From: Cryoendolithus antarcticus
Lineage: Eukaryota > Ascomycota > Dothideomycetes > Cladosporiales > Cladosporiaceae
Length of the DNA: 64,000 nt
Direction of reading: 5' to 3'
NCBI GenBank assembly: GCA_002077065.1
Contig: NAJO01000005.1
Location: forward strand, 248,001 to 312,000
Positions 22,006-33,350 of this stretch are shown in pieces; the stretch's first letter is position 1, and each line of letters begins with the position of its first letter. The translations under genes and the position numbers were made by a program. Under the pieces are notes generated by a model that was not told the origin of the DNA, made no database searches, and was given only the letters and a program-made list of their open reading frames with translations.

Positions 22006-23811
22006 TCAGACGACTTGAGCAGTTCGTAGCCATCCTCGGTCCTTCAACACCGTCATCCAAGTCTGAAACTTAGCTCGCTTCACTCCAAGGCATGCTGGGA
22101 ACCTCTCGAGGGCATGCTCGCCGTCGAGTAGACGAAGGATCTCGGGCAGTCGGTTCCCTAACTCTACGTCTGTCTTCCCTAATTCCTCGATCATCAGGTC
22201 TACTCGGTGCTCCTCTGCTTCCGACAGATGCGCGGGATCTGTGATCAGCGTCCACTCTGACTCCTGATTCTCCTCGCCATGCTCTTGCTTGGGAAGTCTC
22301 GCCCACCCCACCGTCTTCACCAGTACCAATACATCCTTCCTGATCAGCCATGCCAAGCCTTCCATCCATATATCCCTCTCTGATCTATCCTCGGCCATCT
22401 CTCCCCACTTCGTGTAGCTCTTGCCAAGCGCGGGGAGAAGACTCAGCAAGCCTGGAAGACTAGCAAATCTATGCGTCCATTCCACACAAAGGCCCTCCAG
22501 CCTGTGCAGGGGGAGGTCCGGCGAAGCTGTGTAGACGTTCCCAGCATGAAGTGGCACGATGAGCCTGGCTTTCCTATAGTGCAGAAGGTGTCTCACCATT
22601 TCCAGTATGTCTGTCGTGCTCATAGTTAGGGAAGCAGCGATCTTGGAGAGCGCTTTGGTAGGTTTAGAAGCCAGGATCAGGGACGAAAGAGGTGATGATG
22701 GATCAGAGGAGAGGGAACTAAGCATTGACGACCTATCGTCCAGGAGCAGGATCGCGGAGGCGAACATGTCCTTCTCACTTAGCATAGATAGTGTATTGGA
22801 CTCGGGTATGAGCAACATCAGGGCGGTGTGATCTAAGCTAACAGATGCGACTTCGTTCTGGCGGAGAGAGACGAACGAATCGCGGAGTGCGGTGGCGAGC
22901 TCACTCTTTGCGTATACAGCTTCTGACGAGTGATTCCGGTGCTCTGCTTGCGAGCTGAGTAGCAGCTTCTTACTCTCACGCGAGACGTAGTTATCTTGTA
23001 TCTCAAGATATTCGAGTGCCGTGCTCAGAGGCTTTGCAACGTGCTCGTGGATCTGATTTGCATTTACTTTGGCGCCTTTGGCGCCAGAGGAACCTACAGC
23101 GAACACCACGTGAAACATGTCGAGCCGCTCTGTAGCAAAAACGCCGTGGCTGGAGGAGCTTGTCGCACTCGTGCCAAGACTCGCATCGCCGGACACTGTC
23201 GAGTCAAGGCTCCCAAGGATTGCCGGAGTATTGCTGGAGCCTTCCATACTCTCGTTCTCAGCCGGAACATCTCCGATCGCCTCGTTCCCGACTCTCTGGC
23301 CGTCCGCGCTCGGAGACCTTGGCCTCTGTTCCCTTTCAGGACCCTTGGCCGGTTGACGGTCGTTCTTCACAAACACTGGGTGCCCGACAAAAGTCACACC
23401 GTTCACAGCGATCTCGAACTTCTTACCATCGCTCCACCTTCCAGGAGCGAGCACTCGTTCCAGACTCTCGGAATTGAGATCTAGCAGTAGACCATGTCTA
23501 GGCCCGCGTGCGCTCGCATCGTTAGAACGTCCAGCACCGAGACCAAGCTGGCGTACGAAGTCATCATCTTCTCGATGGTCTGGATTTCCTCGCTTAGGAG
23601 CGATTGCCGCTGATCTCTCAGTGATTGCATCGCTCTGACCACTCAGCCCCGCGTCAGAGTTCGAGCCATCGTCTTCATAGTCGCTAGACTGGTCTCGAGA
23701 TACAAGATCGGGCGCGGCTGACGACAACGGATAACAGAAGACTAGCTTCGGACCTGGGCGGGATCGTGTCACAAGAAGTACAGCGAGCAGACCATTATGC
23801 CTATAGCCCAT
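22006..23811 (-). CDS. NPR3: Nitrogen permease regulator 3 (NPRL3)
   Basis: Single minus-strand exon, 601 residues, starting MGYRHNGLLAVLLVTRSRPG and running straight into the longin-type strand LVFCYP. The order of landmarks matches NPR3/NPRL3: N-terminal roadblock/longin half, a Ser-rich insertion, FEIAVNGVTFVGHPV, FHVVFAV, then the helical C-terminal part (VPLHAGNVYTASPDLPLHRL) and a winged-helix-like end FQTWMTVLKDRGWL. NPR3 pairs with NPR2 and Iml1 in SEACIT/GATOR1, the complex that turns down TORC1 when amino acids are scarce; it acts at the vacuole. At 601 residues it is somewhat short for the family but not visibly truncated. It is divergent from the PTR2 peptide transporter. Confidence 0.88.
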   Translation of the reverse strand: MGYRHNGLLAVLLVTRSRPGPKLVFCYPLSSAAPDLVSRDQSSDYEDDGSNSDAGLSGQSDAITERSAAIAPKRGNPDHREDDDFVRQLGLGAGRSNDASARGPRHGLLLDLNSESLERVLAPGRWSDGKKFEIAVNGVTFVGHPVFVKNDRQPAKGPEREQRPRSPSADGQRVGNEAIGDVPAENESMEGSSNTPAILGSLDSTVSGDASLGTSATSSSSHGVFATERLDMFHVVFAVGSSGAKGAKVNANQIHEHVAKPLSTALEYLEIQDNYVSRESKKLLLSSQAEHRNHSSEAVYAKSELATALRDSFVSLRQNEVASVSLDHTALMLLIPESNTLSMLSEKDMFASAILLLDDRSSMLSSLSSDPSSPLSSLILASKPTKALSKIAASLTMSTTDILEMVRHLLHYRKARLIVPLHAGNVYTASPDLPLHRLEGLCVEWTHRFASLPGLLSLLPALGKSYTKWGEMAEDRSERDIWMEGLAWLIRKDVLVLVKTVGWARLPKQEHGEENQESEWTLITDPAHLSEAEEHRVDLMIEELGKTDVELGNRLPEILRLLDGEHALERFPACLGVKRAKFQTWMTVLKDRGWLRTAQVV

Positions 23812-24745
23812 TTCCTCGAGAACTCGGTCTTAGTGGGAGAGCAGTTCGATCAAATGCGTGCTACAGGTAGCCCTCGCAAAGCTGAACGTTGTACATCCCG
23901 AGGAGCGGTGCTGTAGCATGTTGGAGTCCCAGTAACAGCTGAAAGGCGAGAGGCTGCAGCAGCATGCCTCATCCGATCATGAAAGTCCTGTGTTGAGCAC
24001 GTCAATCGACATTGAGCCGCAAGGAGGCCAAGAAACTGATGCCTCAGGCAACCTCAAATTTAGCACTATCGCGACTTCTTCGAGTGTCGCACTCAAGCAT
24101 ACTCATCACTGCCTTGAGCCGGACGGCTACACGAGGGTTTCGACCCGAACACCAAAGCAATCACACGATAAGCGTGCGAGCAAAGGGATCTACCACTCTT
24201 CTTCAGGATCACGCTCCGATGACCTTCCCGATGAACGACAAACGCCAAGCCCTGCCAAGACAACCTCCACCAGCTTACGCGCAAATCCCTCCACTCCGAC
24301 GTTGATCCTATCCGCCACCACCTAGACAAGAGTCCACATCTCCCTGCAGACTGCCACTCAAGTGCTTCGCTATCTCTTGGCAAGCACACTATCCATGCAA
24401 ATTGCCATGCACCCAAGCCATAACCCATGCTACCGTTGCACCGCGCCCACCTCGGCTTCCAGCGCGTACCGCGATAGCCTGCACGCAATAGGTGCACTCG
24501 TCTGTTGATATCATCGGGATCCCCAAGACCGCGCATTGATGTCCATGAACGCTGCCAAGAGTCTAGCTCACGCGACGGTGATTCCGCGACAAGCAGCTAT
24601 CGCGTGCCACCGATCAGCCGTGAGCCGTAGGCAGTACTGCATAGGGTAGGTACCATCCCAATGGTCATCACGCAATCTATGATAGGTTTAATCTTTTGCT
24701 TCCCCTCTCACAACCTCTTTCTGCCAAACCGCAATCACCGCAGTG
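23812..24745. promoter_or_regulatory. Divergent intergenic region of NPR3 and PTR2
   Basis: 934 bp between the divergent starts of NPR3 and the peptide transporter, with no credible gene. Both neighbours belong to nitrogen/amino-acid physiology, so this is a natural place for GATA-type sites, but I did not establish an enrichment. Confidence 0.45.
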
Positions 24746-26912
24746 ATGGCAGCTAACGTAGGCGACGAGCTTCATGCTATGGCTCAGGCCAGGAGACCAA
24801 GCGTGATGGTGGATGAGAAGCAGGGCCTTACGGAACGCGACAGCTCTCTGGACGCATCTACAAACGGCGATGTCGAGCCCACGAAGGAAGAGATGGCAAC
24901 TCTGCGTCGCGTGAGCGGGACCATCACATGGCAAGCCATGACTATCACCTTCGTCGAGTTCTGCGAACGATTCGGATACTATGGCACGACAGCGCTGTTC
25001 ACCAACTTCATTCAACAGCCGCGCCCTTTCGGATCTCGCACTGGTAATATTCAGAACAACATGGCTTGCTTCCTTGCAAGCAGCGAAGACGCCTGCATGC
25101 AACCTGGTGCTCTGGACCAGGGTCAGCGCGCTGCTACAGGATTGACGACCTTCAACCAGTTCTGGGCTTACATAATGCCTCTCGTGGGTGGCTACATCGC
25201 AGACACATATCTGGGGCGTTACAACACCATCCAGGGCGCCATCGGATTCTCTGTGGTTGGCCATATCCTGCTTGTATGCAGCGCTTTGCCGCAGATGATT
25301 GATAAGGGATCCTCTGCGCTTGGTCTCTTCGCAGTGGGCCTTGTGATCCTAGGCATTGGAACTGGTGGTTTCAAGTCGAACGTGTCGCCTTTGCTTGCCG
25401 AACAGGTCCAGCAAAGACGACCCAAGATCATCACGTTGAGCACCGGCGAGCGGGTGATTCAAGATCCCCAAGTCACCATCTCGCGCGTGTTCTTGTACTT
25501 CTACATGATGGTATGTACTGTGGAAACTGTACTCTGACGAGCATGCTGACCGCGATGTAGATCAATTTCGGCTCACTCGCTGGAGGCATTGGTATGGTCT
25601 ACGTGGTAAGTCGAGCCTTTACAATACGATATATATTCGTAGCTGACGCCTGGTCTCGTAGGAACGATATGTTGGCTTCTGGCTTGCATACCTGCTGCCC
25701 ACTGCCCTTTTCCTAGGCTCTCCTGTTGTGCTCTTACTCTGCAAGAAGTACTACATTGTGTCGCCACCAACTTCATCGGTCTTTGGTAGAGCAATAAAAC
25801 TCTTTAGCTTAGCGGCGAAGGGAGCAGCATCGCCAAATCCGATCAAGACCTACAAGAACCTGACCCGTGATGATTTCTGGGAATCAGTCAAGCCCAGTAG
25901 ACTTGGAAACGATGCTCCTGCCTGGATGAACGATATCGATGACAACTGGGTTGATCAGGTGGCTCGTGGACTCAATGCTTGCAAGGTGCGAATCACCGCG
26001 TACTCAGTGCGCCCCTGACATGGAGGCTAATATATCTCAGGTCTTTCTCTGGTTACCGCTTTACTGGCTTGCATACAACCAGATGACAGGCAATCTAACT
26101 TCTCAATCAGCCACCATGCAGCTGGGTGGCGTACCCAATGATCTGATCAACAACCTCAACCCCATCACTTTGGTGCTCTTCATCCCGCTGGTATGTTTGG
26201 TTCGCGATGTTCCAAGAATGAGCTCTGTCACTAACGCATTCTCAAGATCGACTACTTCTTTTACCCCTTCCTCCGAAAGCATCGTATCCGCTTCACGCCC
26301 CTCAAGCGTATGGCAATGGGGTTCCTCGTCGCGGCTGCGGCCATGTTGGCCTCTACGTTCATTCAGTACGTAACCTAAGCCTTCGTGTCATAGTCTGCCA
26401 CAGCTTCTAATCGCGCTGCAGATGGCAAATATATTCGACCTCGCCATGCCCGGCCTCCGAAGTCAGCTCATCAGCCGACTGCAAATCGCCCATCAACGTC
26501 TGGGTGCAAACCGTGCCCTACTGTCTGATCGCCTTCTCCGAAGTCTTCACCTCCATCACAGGACTTGAGTACGCCTTCAGCAAGGCGCCCGAGAACATGC
26601 GTGGCCTGGTCATGGGTGTCAATCTCTTAATGACCGCCTTTTCGGCTGCTCTCGGGCAGGCTTTGACACCACTGTCGGGCGATCCTCTACTGTGAGTAAT
26701 CTGCGCGGTCGTTGCGAATGTGGTGAGTCAATACTAATACTTTTCGCAGCGTCTGGAACTACGGTATCGTCACTGTTCTGGCTACACTGGGTGGCATTGG
26801 GTTTTGGTTCACTTGGCGTACACTCGATGCTAGGGAGGATGAGCTCAATATGATAGGAGCGACTAAATACAAGGGCAGGGGTGCGGCGCTGGCCGAGGAA
26901 GAGCGCGTATGA
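24746..26912 (+). CDS. PTR2: POT/PTR2-family oligopeptide-proton symporter
   Basis: Seven exons: 24746-25510, 25561-25605, 25662-25985, 26041-26190, 26247-26365, 26422-26691 and 26750-26912, coding 611 residues. All introns are 50-59 nt with GT..AG ends. The start is the ATG at 24746, one codon after a GTG. EFCERFGYYG carries the proton-coupling ExxER motif of helix 1. The PTR2 signature FYMM-INFGSL is completed across intron 1. QFWAYIMPLVGGYIADTYLGRY is the helix 2-3 DxxxGR loop region. The helices toward the end (EVFTSITGLEYAFSKAPENM) contain the conserved ExxxSxxGLE-F-Y/AP motif. It imports di- and tripeptides with protons across the plasma membrane. Confidence 0.93.
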
Positions 26913-28012
26913 TCGCCAGCTTGAGGATCATTGGCGCTATCTTAGCACGGTACCGCTGTAGGACACATAGCTCCGCGGAGTATTGACAGCAAAACTTGTC
27001 TGCGGATTGTTTCAGCGCGCCTTTTGCAAGAGCATTTACAACACGACACTGCACTCATACACTTATCTGTGCGTGCGACAAGCAGCTATAGTATTGTTCT
27101 ATTCTGAAGTGCAGCGTAGTCGCATCTTTCAGCTCATGCTTAGTAGGTAGTGTCCAGCTTGATCGACAGCCACACAAGGCCCTTGCCTGGTGTCGAGCGC
27201 TCAGTTGGAAGACGATTGCATGTAACCATCGCCCATAGCATCATGCATGTGCCCCCGACATGGCGAACAAGGGAAGATGGCAGCATTCTACTACAAGGTG
27301 ATGATGATGAAACATCAGGGTCCTTCAACATCATCATGATCGACCGGTACGCTCGTGCGCGCTGCACAACATCACGCCAAACCACGTGCCAAATCCAGGG
27401 ACTCTGTCGATCCCTACCTGTTCCTCCACCACGACCCTGAAAATCAGATCAGGAAAGAAGAGACCTCACCTCATCTGACCCAGCTTCGTAATTTGATCCA
27501 GCCGTGCTCAGGTGGAGGGTTTGCAAACTTGTCCGGATTAGTGCCCCGAACGCAATCCAGCGTGAGACAGTGGTGGAGACGAGCAATTGATCAGGTTCAA
27601 GCAAACACCTTCTCGAAGGCCTGCTACTATCTGTACTACTCATTAAGCGCAGTGCGCTTCTACAGGGTATCGCATATATAAGCCAAACGCCCTCGCCAAA
27701 CTTTCGTTCCCGTTGTCGGGTTCCTTCTATCACCTCCGATCATCTTGCGACAACACTGTACTGTGCCTCCAATTCGTCGCCTCTTCTCTGCCTCTATCTC
27801 TACGACTAGTGCGTTTGTATGGGTACATGCGCACTCTCAGCCAAGAGACGCGGCCATTACTGCACGCGACGCAGCCTTCTGCGCTGGCTCTCCTGACGAC
27901 CATACTGCGCAGAACAACGTGCGCCTGGTAATCGCGCGTCTGGCCAACAACAGTCGCACTCGGCGCCAGCGATGCCATAGAATAATGTAACTGTGATGCC
28001 GTCCCACTACTT
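26913..28012. other. Convergent intergenic region without recognisable gene
   Basis: 1100 bp between the 3' ends of PTR2 and the C2H2 factor. Short ORFs on both strands lack protein-like composition and family features. No repeat or RNA gene seen. Confidence 0.45.
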
Positions 28013-29440
28013 TCAGGGCGACTCATCGCAAGGCGTCTCATCGGAAGGCGAGGCGTCGCAACTCCGCGGACTCCTCTCCTTCTCCTCAGAGATCCTCCGC
28101 GCCTCACTCGCAAGCGCCAGACTGTTCAAGCCATTGGACAAACCAGGCGAGGGATACGAAAAGTTCATGTCCGTCTGGTCGCCAATATTCATCTGCAGGG
28201 GCGGCATGTAGTCCAGCGTGCTCGTGAAGTTTGTTCGGTAAAGCGGTGGTCGCATCATTGTGTCGATCATTGTAGGCATTGGGAGGGGAGGTATTGGACC
28301 CGTATCCATACCCGCGAGATAATATGGCGCGCTCACACCGACAGGGGGGATGAGCATTGATGCGTCGGCTGTGATGGGTATTTGCTCTTGAGGTAATGTT
28401 GGCATGATCATGGTGGGTGGTAAAGGTGGTGCAGCCATCATGGAGTCCGGCAGAGGTGCAAGACTTTGCGGAAGCTGAATGTTGAGGGACTGATCTTGCG
28501 GAAGAACGGCAAGGTTCTGCTCGATTTGGTTGTCGATGGCAGCTTGCACTGGCTCAGACTTGACAATCTTCTTCGTTGCAGGCTTAACAGACTTCTTCAC
28601 CTTGGCGTCCTCGGTCCCGCTAGTACGTCCACCTGTTCGGCCAGTCTGGTGAGTCCGTCGATGCTGCTCCATGTTATCTTTCCGAGTGAAGGCTTTGTTG
28701 CACTCTGGACAGAAGGCATCCTTCTTGCCAGTGTGCTTCTTGGCATGACGTGCAGCGTGGCCGGAGGTAGTGAAGTAGTCAGTGCAATTGTACGCCTTGG
28801 CCATTGGGCAAGGGTACTGATTCTTCTTCGGTCCAGCTGACTTCGGTCCTGTCGACGATGCAGACACTGTCGAGACACGTGATGGTTCCGATGACGGTGA
28901 CGTCGATGTTCGGTAGAGCTGTTGATGTTGCTGAGGCATGGGCTGCTGCATCATGGCCGGGACCTGATAGACGACGGGCATCACCATGCCATTGGGATCA
29001 TGCGGTTGATACATGGCCAGAGCGGGGTCATCCATCTTGGCGTAACGCGGGTGGACAAAGTAATGCTGCTGCGGTCCACGGTGATGAGGTTGATCCTGAA
29101 AGCTGGCAGAAACAGGTGTCGCCGGCGATAGTGAGGCAAGCACACGTGAATCACTCGAGGTGCTGCGGATGAGTTGTGGGGTGGGCGGTGATAAGCTCGG
29201 CGTCGAGGTGCAGCTGGAGACGCGCGAATGCAGGCTGTGGGGGTGAGGAGGCGGAGCGCGATGGTAGACAGGCGCGGAGAGCGGCGGTAGAGTTGTGTGT
29301 GAGTGACGCGATGCTTTGAAGAGAAGCGGACGACTACCACTGGCGTGACCAGCTACGTCACCAGCGCGGTCTCGATCACGACCTGCGCTGTCGTTCAGGA
29401 GTGAGATTTTGCGCCCAGAGCTGTTTCTACCGTCCATCAT
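28013..29440 (-). CDS. C2H2 zinc-finger transcription factor
   Basis: Single minus-strand exon, 475 residues, ATG at 29440 (a second ATG follows directly). Two fingers sit mid-protein: finger 1 uses Cys211, Cys219, His232, His236 with an unusual seven-residue gap between the cysteines and the helix TTSGHAARHAKKH; finger 2 is classical, Cys244, Cys247, His260, His264 (ECNKAFTRKDNMEQH). Basic Lys-rich residues follow. Flanks are low-complexity, Gln/Pro/Met-rich (for example MMQQPMPQQHQQL), typical of activation regions. The finger pair resembles fungal developmental or secondary-metabolism regulators such as MtfA, but I cannot assign the ortholog. It should bind DNA in the nucleus. A gene-free region of 3.9 kb lies upstream. 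Confidence 0.88.
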   Translation of the reverse strand: MMDGRNSSGRKISLLNDSAGRDRDRAGDVAGHASGSRPLLFKASRHSHTTLPPLSAPVYHRAPPPHPHSLHSRVSSCTSTPSLSPPTPQLIRSTSSDSRVLASLSPATPVSASFQDQPHHRGPQQHYFVHPRYAKMDDPALAMYQPHDPNGMVMPVVYQVPAMMQQPMPQQHQQLYRTSTSPSSEPSRVSTVSASSTGPKSAGPKKNQYPCPMAKAYNCTDYFTTSGHAARHAKKHTGKKDAFCPECNKAFTRKDNMEQHRRTHQTGRTGGRTSGTEDAKVKKSVKPATKKIVKSEPVQAAIDNQIEQNLAVLPQDQSLNIQLPQSLAPLPDSMMAAPPLPPTMIMPTLPQEQIPITADASMLIPPVGVSAPYYLAGMDTGPIPPLPMPTMIDTMMRPPLYRTNFTSTLDYMPPLQMNIGDQTDMNFSYPSPGLSNGLNSLALASEARRISEEKERSPRSCDASPSDETPCDESP

Positions 29441-32400
29441 GTGATGGCCAGCAAGTTAGACGTACGCCTTGCTGTGCAGTGGGTTGGTTGATAAATTGTT
29501 CGCGGTGATACAGTAGTTAGTATCGTCGTGCTGACTGTGTGTGTGAGAGGCTGACGAGGAGCAGTCCGGAATGCCAAGGCGAATTGTGGCGTGTTTGCGT
29601 GCAGCGTCGTTTGAAGAGGTGCAAGTTCGAGCAAAGTGCGGGCTCTGGGGGAAGGTTGAAGTTATGATTATGAAGGGCAGCAGGATCGGACGGGGCAGAG
29701 ACGCGCGCTGCGAATAAGGTTGATGAGTAGGAGGGAGAAGGCGGCACGTATTTGCTGGACCCTGCTCCCTGGCTGTGTCTCTGCACGACAGCACGCCCAA
29801 GGCCTTACTAGACAGCCAGTAGCCTAGGAGCCAGGACCGAGGGACGCGCTTGGGAGAACAAAACGTGCCGCACGACGTACGTCTGCAGAGATGCGAAAGT
29901 GGGCGAGGCGTCAGGGCATGGGTGCTGCATGTGGCATGCTTTTGCTAGCGCGTGGATCCTGACAACCCTGCTTCTTCGCTTCCAAGACCCTCAGCCCCGA
30001 AAGGCTGGAAGGTGGATGAGCTGACTACATGACTTGTGGACGACTTGTGGATGTGACCTATCGACGGGGATGCCTCCACGAGATCTTCTATCGTACACTG
30101 TGCTGTTGTGTTGCTGGTGTGAGTTCTTCCATCTGTGGCACTTACGGATGACGCCAAACGCAGTACTATATCACCCTACAGGTTGATCATCGATCGTGAA
30201 AGTGCAAGGGCGCCGGTGTCATGCCGGGACGTGTGACCGTGCAAGCTTCGACGTCCGCGCAACTCCCTAGTGCATCGGTCATCTTACTTCGATCTCATGT
30301 GCATGCATGCGCGATGACTTGCCCGTTAGGCCGCGGCGGCGTGCACCTGCGCCTGCGACTCGTTTCATCCGTTTCATCACGATTGTGCCTCGTGCAAATC
30401 TGTCAGGGAAATGCGCTGTACCGGTACTGTGCAACCATAGACTGTGCAGATACATAAGCATGTAGCACAAGTTCGCTAGTCTGACTGTGTCATGCTATTG
30501 CAAGCGAGGAGGTATGATGCTTCATGTGCCGTGTTCTCAACTCGAAAGACTGCCGCAATCTGGACATGGTCGGTCAACGGAGAGCGCTCCTACATCACGT
30601 CAGGATTGCACCTGTCGTCGTTTGCAAGCGAAGAAGCCTCGCGGCAATTGACTGCTACCCATGCAGGTGATATGTGGCTGAAAACAGGGCCAGCGGTTAC
30701 ATCTGTGGCACCGGAGCAAAGTCACCCTTACCCGCTCGACTCGGACGTGCCGCCGCCAGATGGCATTGCCACGGCATAATAGCATCTTTGGAAATGCCAT
30801 GCGAGTGGAGAGTAAGAGATTTGCAACGGCTCGCGATCTCGTAGCAATTCTGCGATCAGAGCTGCGAATGAACCTGTCCGGCCCCAAGCCGGGCCGGGGC
30901 GGCTGCACCTCATCGGTCGATCAGACATCTATACCGCGGACGAGACTATTGCTTCATCACCAACTTCGACACATCTTACCGGCACGCCCTCGGCTTGCCT
31001 GCCCTCGGACTTGATCGCAGGCGTTCCAAGGTTATATTGCGCAGGCTTGGTCTGGCAGTCAATCCGGAGTTCTGCATGATTTCACAAGATGAGTGCTAGA
31101 TGCATTGAGTGATTTGGAACGATTTACGGACCACAATAACTTTGGCGCTTCGTAAGCGACATGATACTCCACAGCCTCCCGCAGGCCTGGCCAGCGAAAA
31201 ACGTCGCTGTTTGCAAGAAACGGGTGTTACCACCGCCTCGGAAGTGGGCCCCCTTTAACTGGATAACCTTAATACCCGGCGCTACGATGCGCGTGCATCC
31301 TTGCCCGCTCGCGTGGCCGGAGATTGTTGATAGCAGGGCAAAGTGTGCTCGCTGCAGGGTTTTCGCGGACTGCAAACCCTGTGGCTTGTCACTGTGCGGA
31401 AATAGCTCATGACGCAAGCCTTGAATGCTGTAAGGTGAATGATACGATGGACTATCGATTTGATAGTCGGGTCGTTTGCTAAATCACAACCCGAACGCAT
31501 CGGGCGCAAGAAAGCATCGGCTTGCGCCACGGTCAGCGCGCAGAAATCTGTGAGCGAGCTTGTGCGGCGCGGTAGGCATCTCGACGAAATGTACCCTGCC
31601 ATCTGACCCCGCCATGCAGGAACTACCTTCGATGAGGGGTAGCAAGACGTACTCACGGGCGAACTGTGGCTCTCGGCGACAGCACCGCAACTATCAGATT
31701 GTGCTCTGCGAATGTCACTAAACGCTGTTGTCAGATTGCACGTCTCTGCTAGGTGATTTGCCAATTCCCTCTCTTCGGCATCGCATGCGTCTGTCCCTCA
31801 TCGGTCTTGTCGTGCAGGAGCGATGCAAGACGCCGACAAGCAGGAGAGCTGTCGCTGAAAAGTGCAGCAGTGTAGGCTGACGGAGCAGAGGACCTCGCCA
31901 AGGCATGTCGTTCAGAGACCAGCATCTCGCAGCCATGCCGTCTCGATTTTCACAAGATTTCTTCTCATCTGCATCACCCGATGGTGAGCCAGGAGATACC
32001 TGCACCGGCGGCACCGCCTCTACGCCTGCTCTCTGTGATGAGCTTCCCGGTTTGCGGGTCTGCTGTCGCAATGATGATATAGCAAGGTTGTCTTCGCTTC
32101 TGTTATCAGATCAGGCAATCCCCGGACCACGGCGGCATCGCAGAGCATTCTGGACGCGCATGCTCTGTCGCTGATCAGCAAGATCGCTTGCAGCATCAAT
32201 CACAAAGCACGGAATTCTCTCCGAGTCCGCTATTCCAGTGCGCCACAAGTTGACGGGCTGTCGCGGGAAGCCTTTGAACCCCTCGTGTAAATGACAAGAG
32301 GGACCTGACCCCGAACGACTCCACGCCCTCCCCGCTCCCCGGGTCACCAACTTCTGCTGTCAGCCGTACGGGTGGTGTTTCTGCAAGGATGCTACATTAT

Positions 32401-33350
32401 CCTGCCCAGCGAGACACTCTGGTAATGACTCGTGGGTACGCATACATTACTACAGTATACACTTCTGTAAAGTGCTGGTGCATCCGCTTTCCGAGCTATG
32501 TACCCGACGAGGCCAGTAGTCCGATAAACCACCATCCCTGCAATTTGCGTGCCACAGCGTCCGTCTTTGCCTACAATCATGAGCACAGCGAGCAAAGGAT
32601 GCCCCATGCGATCAGGACGCCGTTCTATCGGAGTCTGTCGCGAAGATGGCTGCTTACGGGTGTAAAGTAGCACCGCAGTAGGGCTGATCATGATACTCGC
32701 GTCTTATGTTCGTGAGCAGCGTGTCATCATCTGTCAATCATCGCTCCACCACAGGGACTTTGACCCGACCGTTGCAAAGGAGCTCAGCAGTCCACCGTCT
32801 CACTACAAACGGCATACTCACACAACCTGGCTAGATGCCAAATCAGACCCTGCATCTTCGAGCGAGACATGCGGCTCGCAAGCGTTGGTATTGACTGCCG
32901 TGAACTCCACTCCTCACCGGCAGATTAACGATAGATCGCTCCAGACCGTCGGGCGCATGTTGGGACGGCTCGCAACTCGCGAGTGGGCTCCGTCATCGAT
33001 GTCTTTGAGCGAGCGTGTGCGCCGAGTCCCCGGTCTCCTGATTGACAAGTATGGATGGGACATCAGTTGTGAGGGTGGCGGGTAAGGTGCTTACTCCGGA
33101 CTTGCATATAGCTAGGTATTGGGGTCTCGAACGCCAACCGTAGGGCCCGTGTGAGCTTCCTTGAGATCGATCTTGTGGTGCCATAATTCGGTAGCGCGTA
33201 GCCATCTTCCAACCAAGTCCAAGTACTCTGACTGCCAGCAACGACGAATCGAGCACCAGTGATGCGCCTCCGACCTAGATACACGTTAAGTGTATGTGTA
33301 TATACATGATATCGGCAAAGTGCTCATGCATCGCCCAGCTCCAAGCCCTT
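29441..33350. promoter_or_regulatory. 3.9-kb gene-free region upstream of the C2H2 factor
   Basis: 3910 bp with no gene I can support on either strand; the longest ORFs (32690-33085 plus, 31282-31764 minus) are low-complexity and lack homologous features. The first 400 bases before 29440 are strongly C/T- and A/C-rich on the coding strand, suggesting a long leader. The rest holds the RRN6 3' end at its right edge and may hold an upstream regulatory region or a non-coding transcript. A GC hairpin lies at 30878-30897. Confidence 0.4.
30878..30897. repeat. Short perfect GC inverted repeat
   Basis: Seven-base arms CCGGCCC (30878-30884) and GGGCCGG (30891-30897) flank a six-base loop. It would make a very stable small stem. 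It lies in non-coding DNA between the C2H2 factor and RRN6. Confidence 0.6.

Noticed and set aside
31282..32071. Minus-strand ORFs of 160 and 117 codons in the long gap
   Set aside because: They overlap in different frames, have no domain, signal or splice logic and resemble random GC-rich sequence.
32690..33085. 131-codon plus-strand ORF starting with ATG
   Set aside because: No recognisable features, mixed composition and no flanking splice sites; could be re-examined with expression data but not supportable now.
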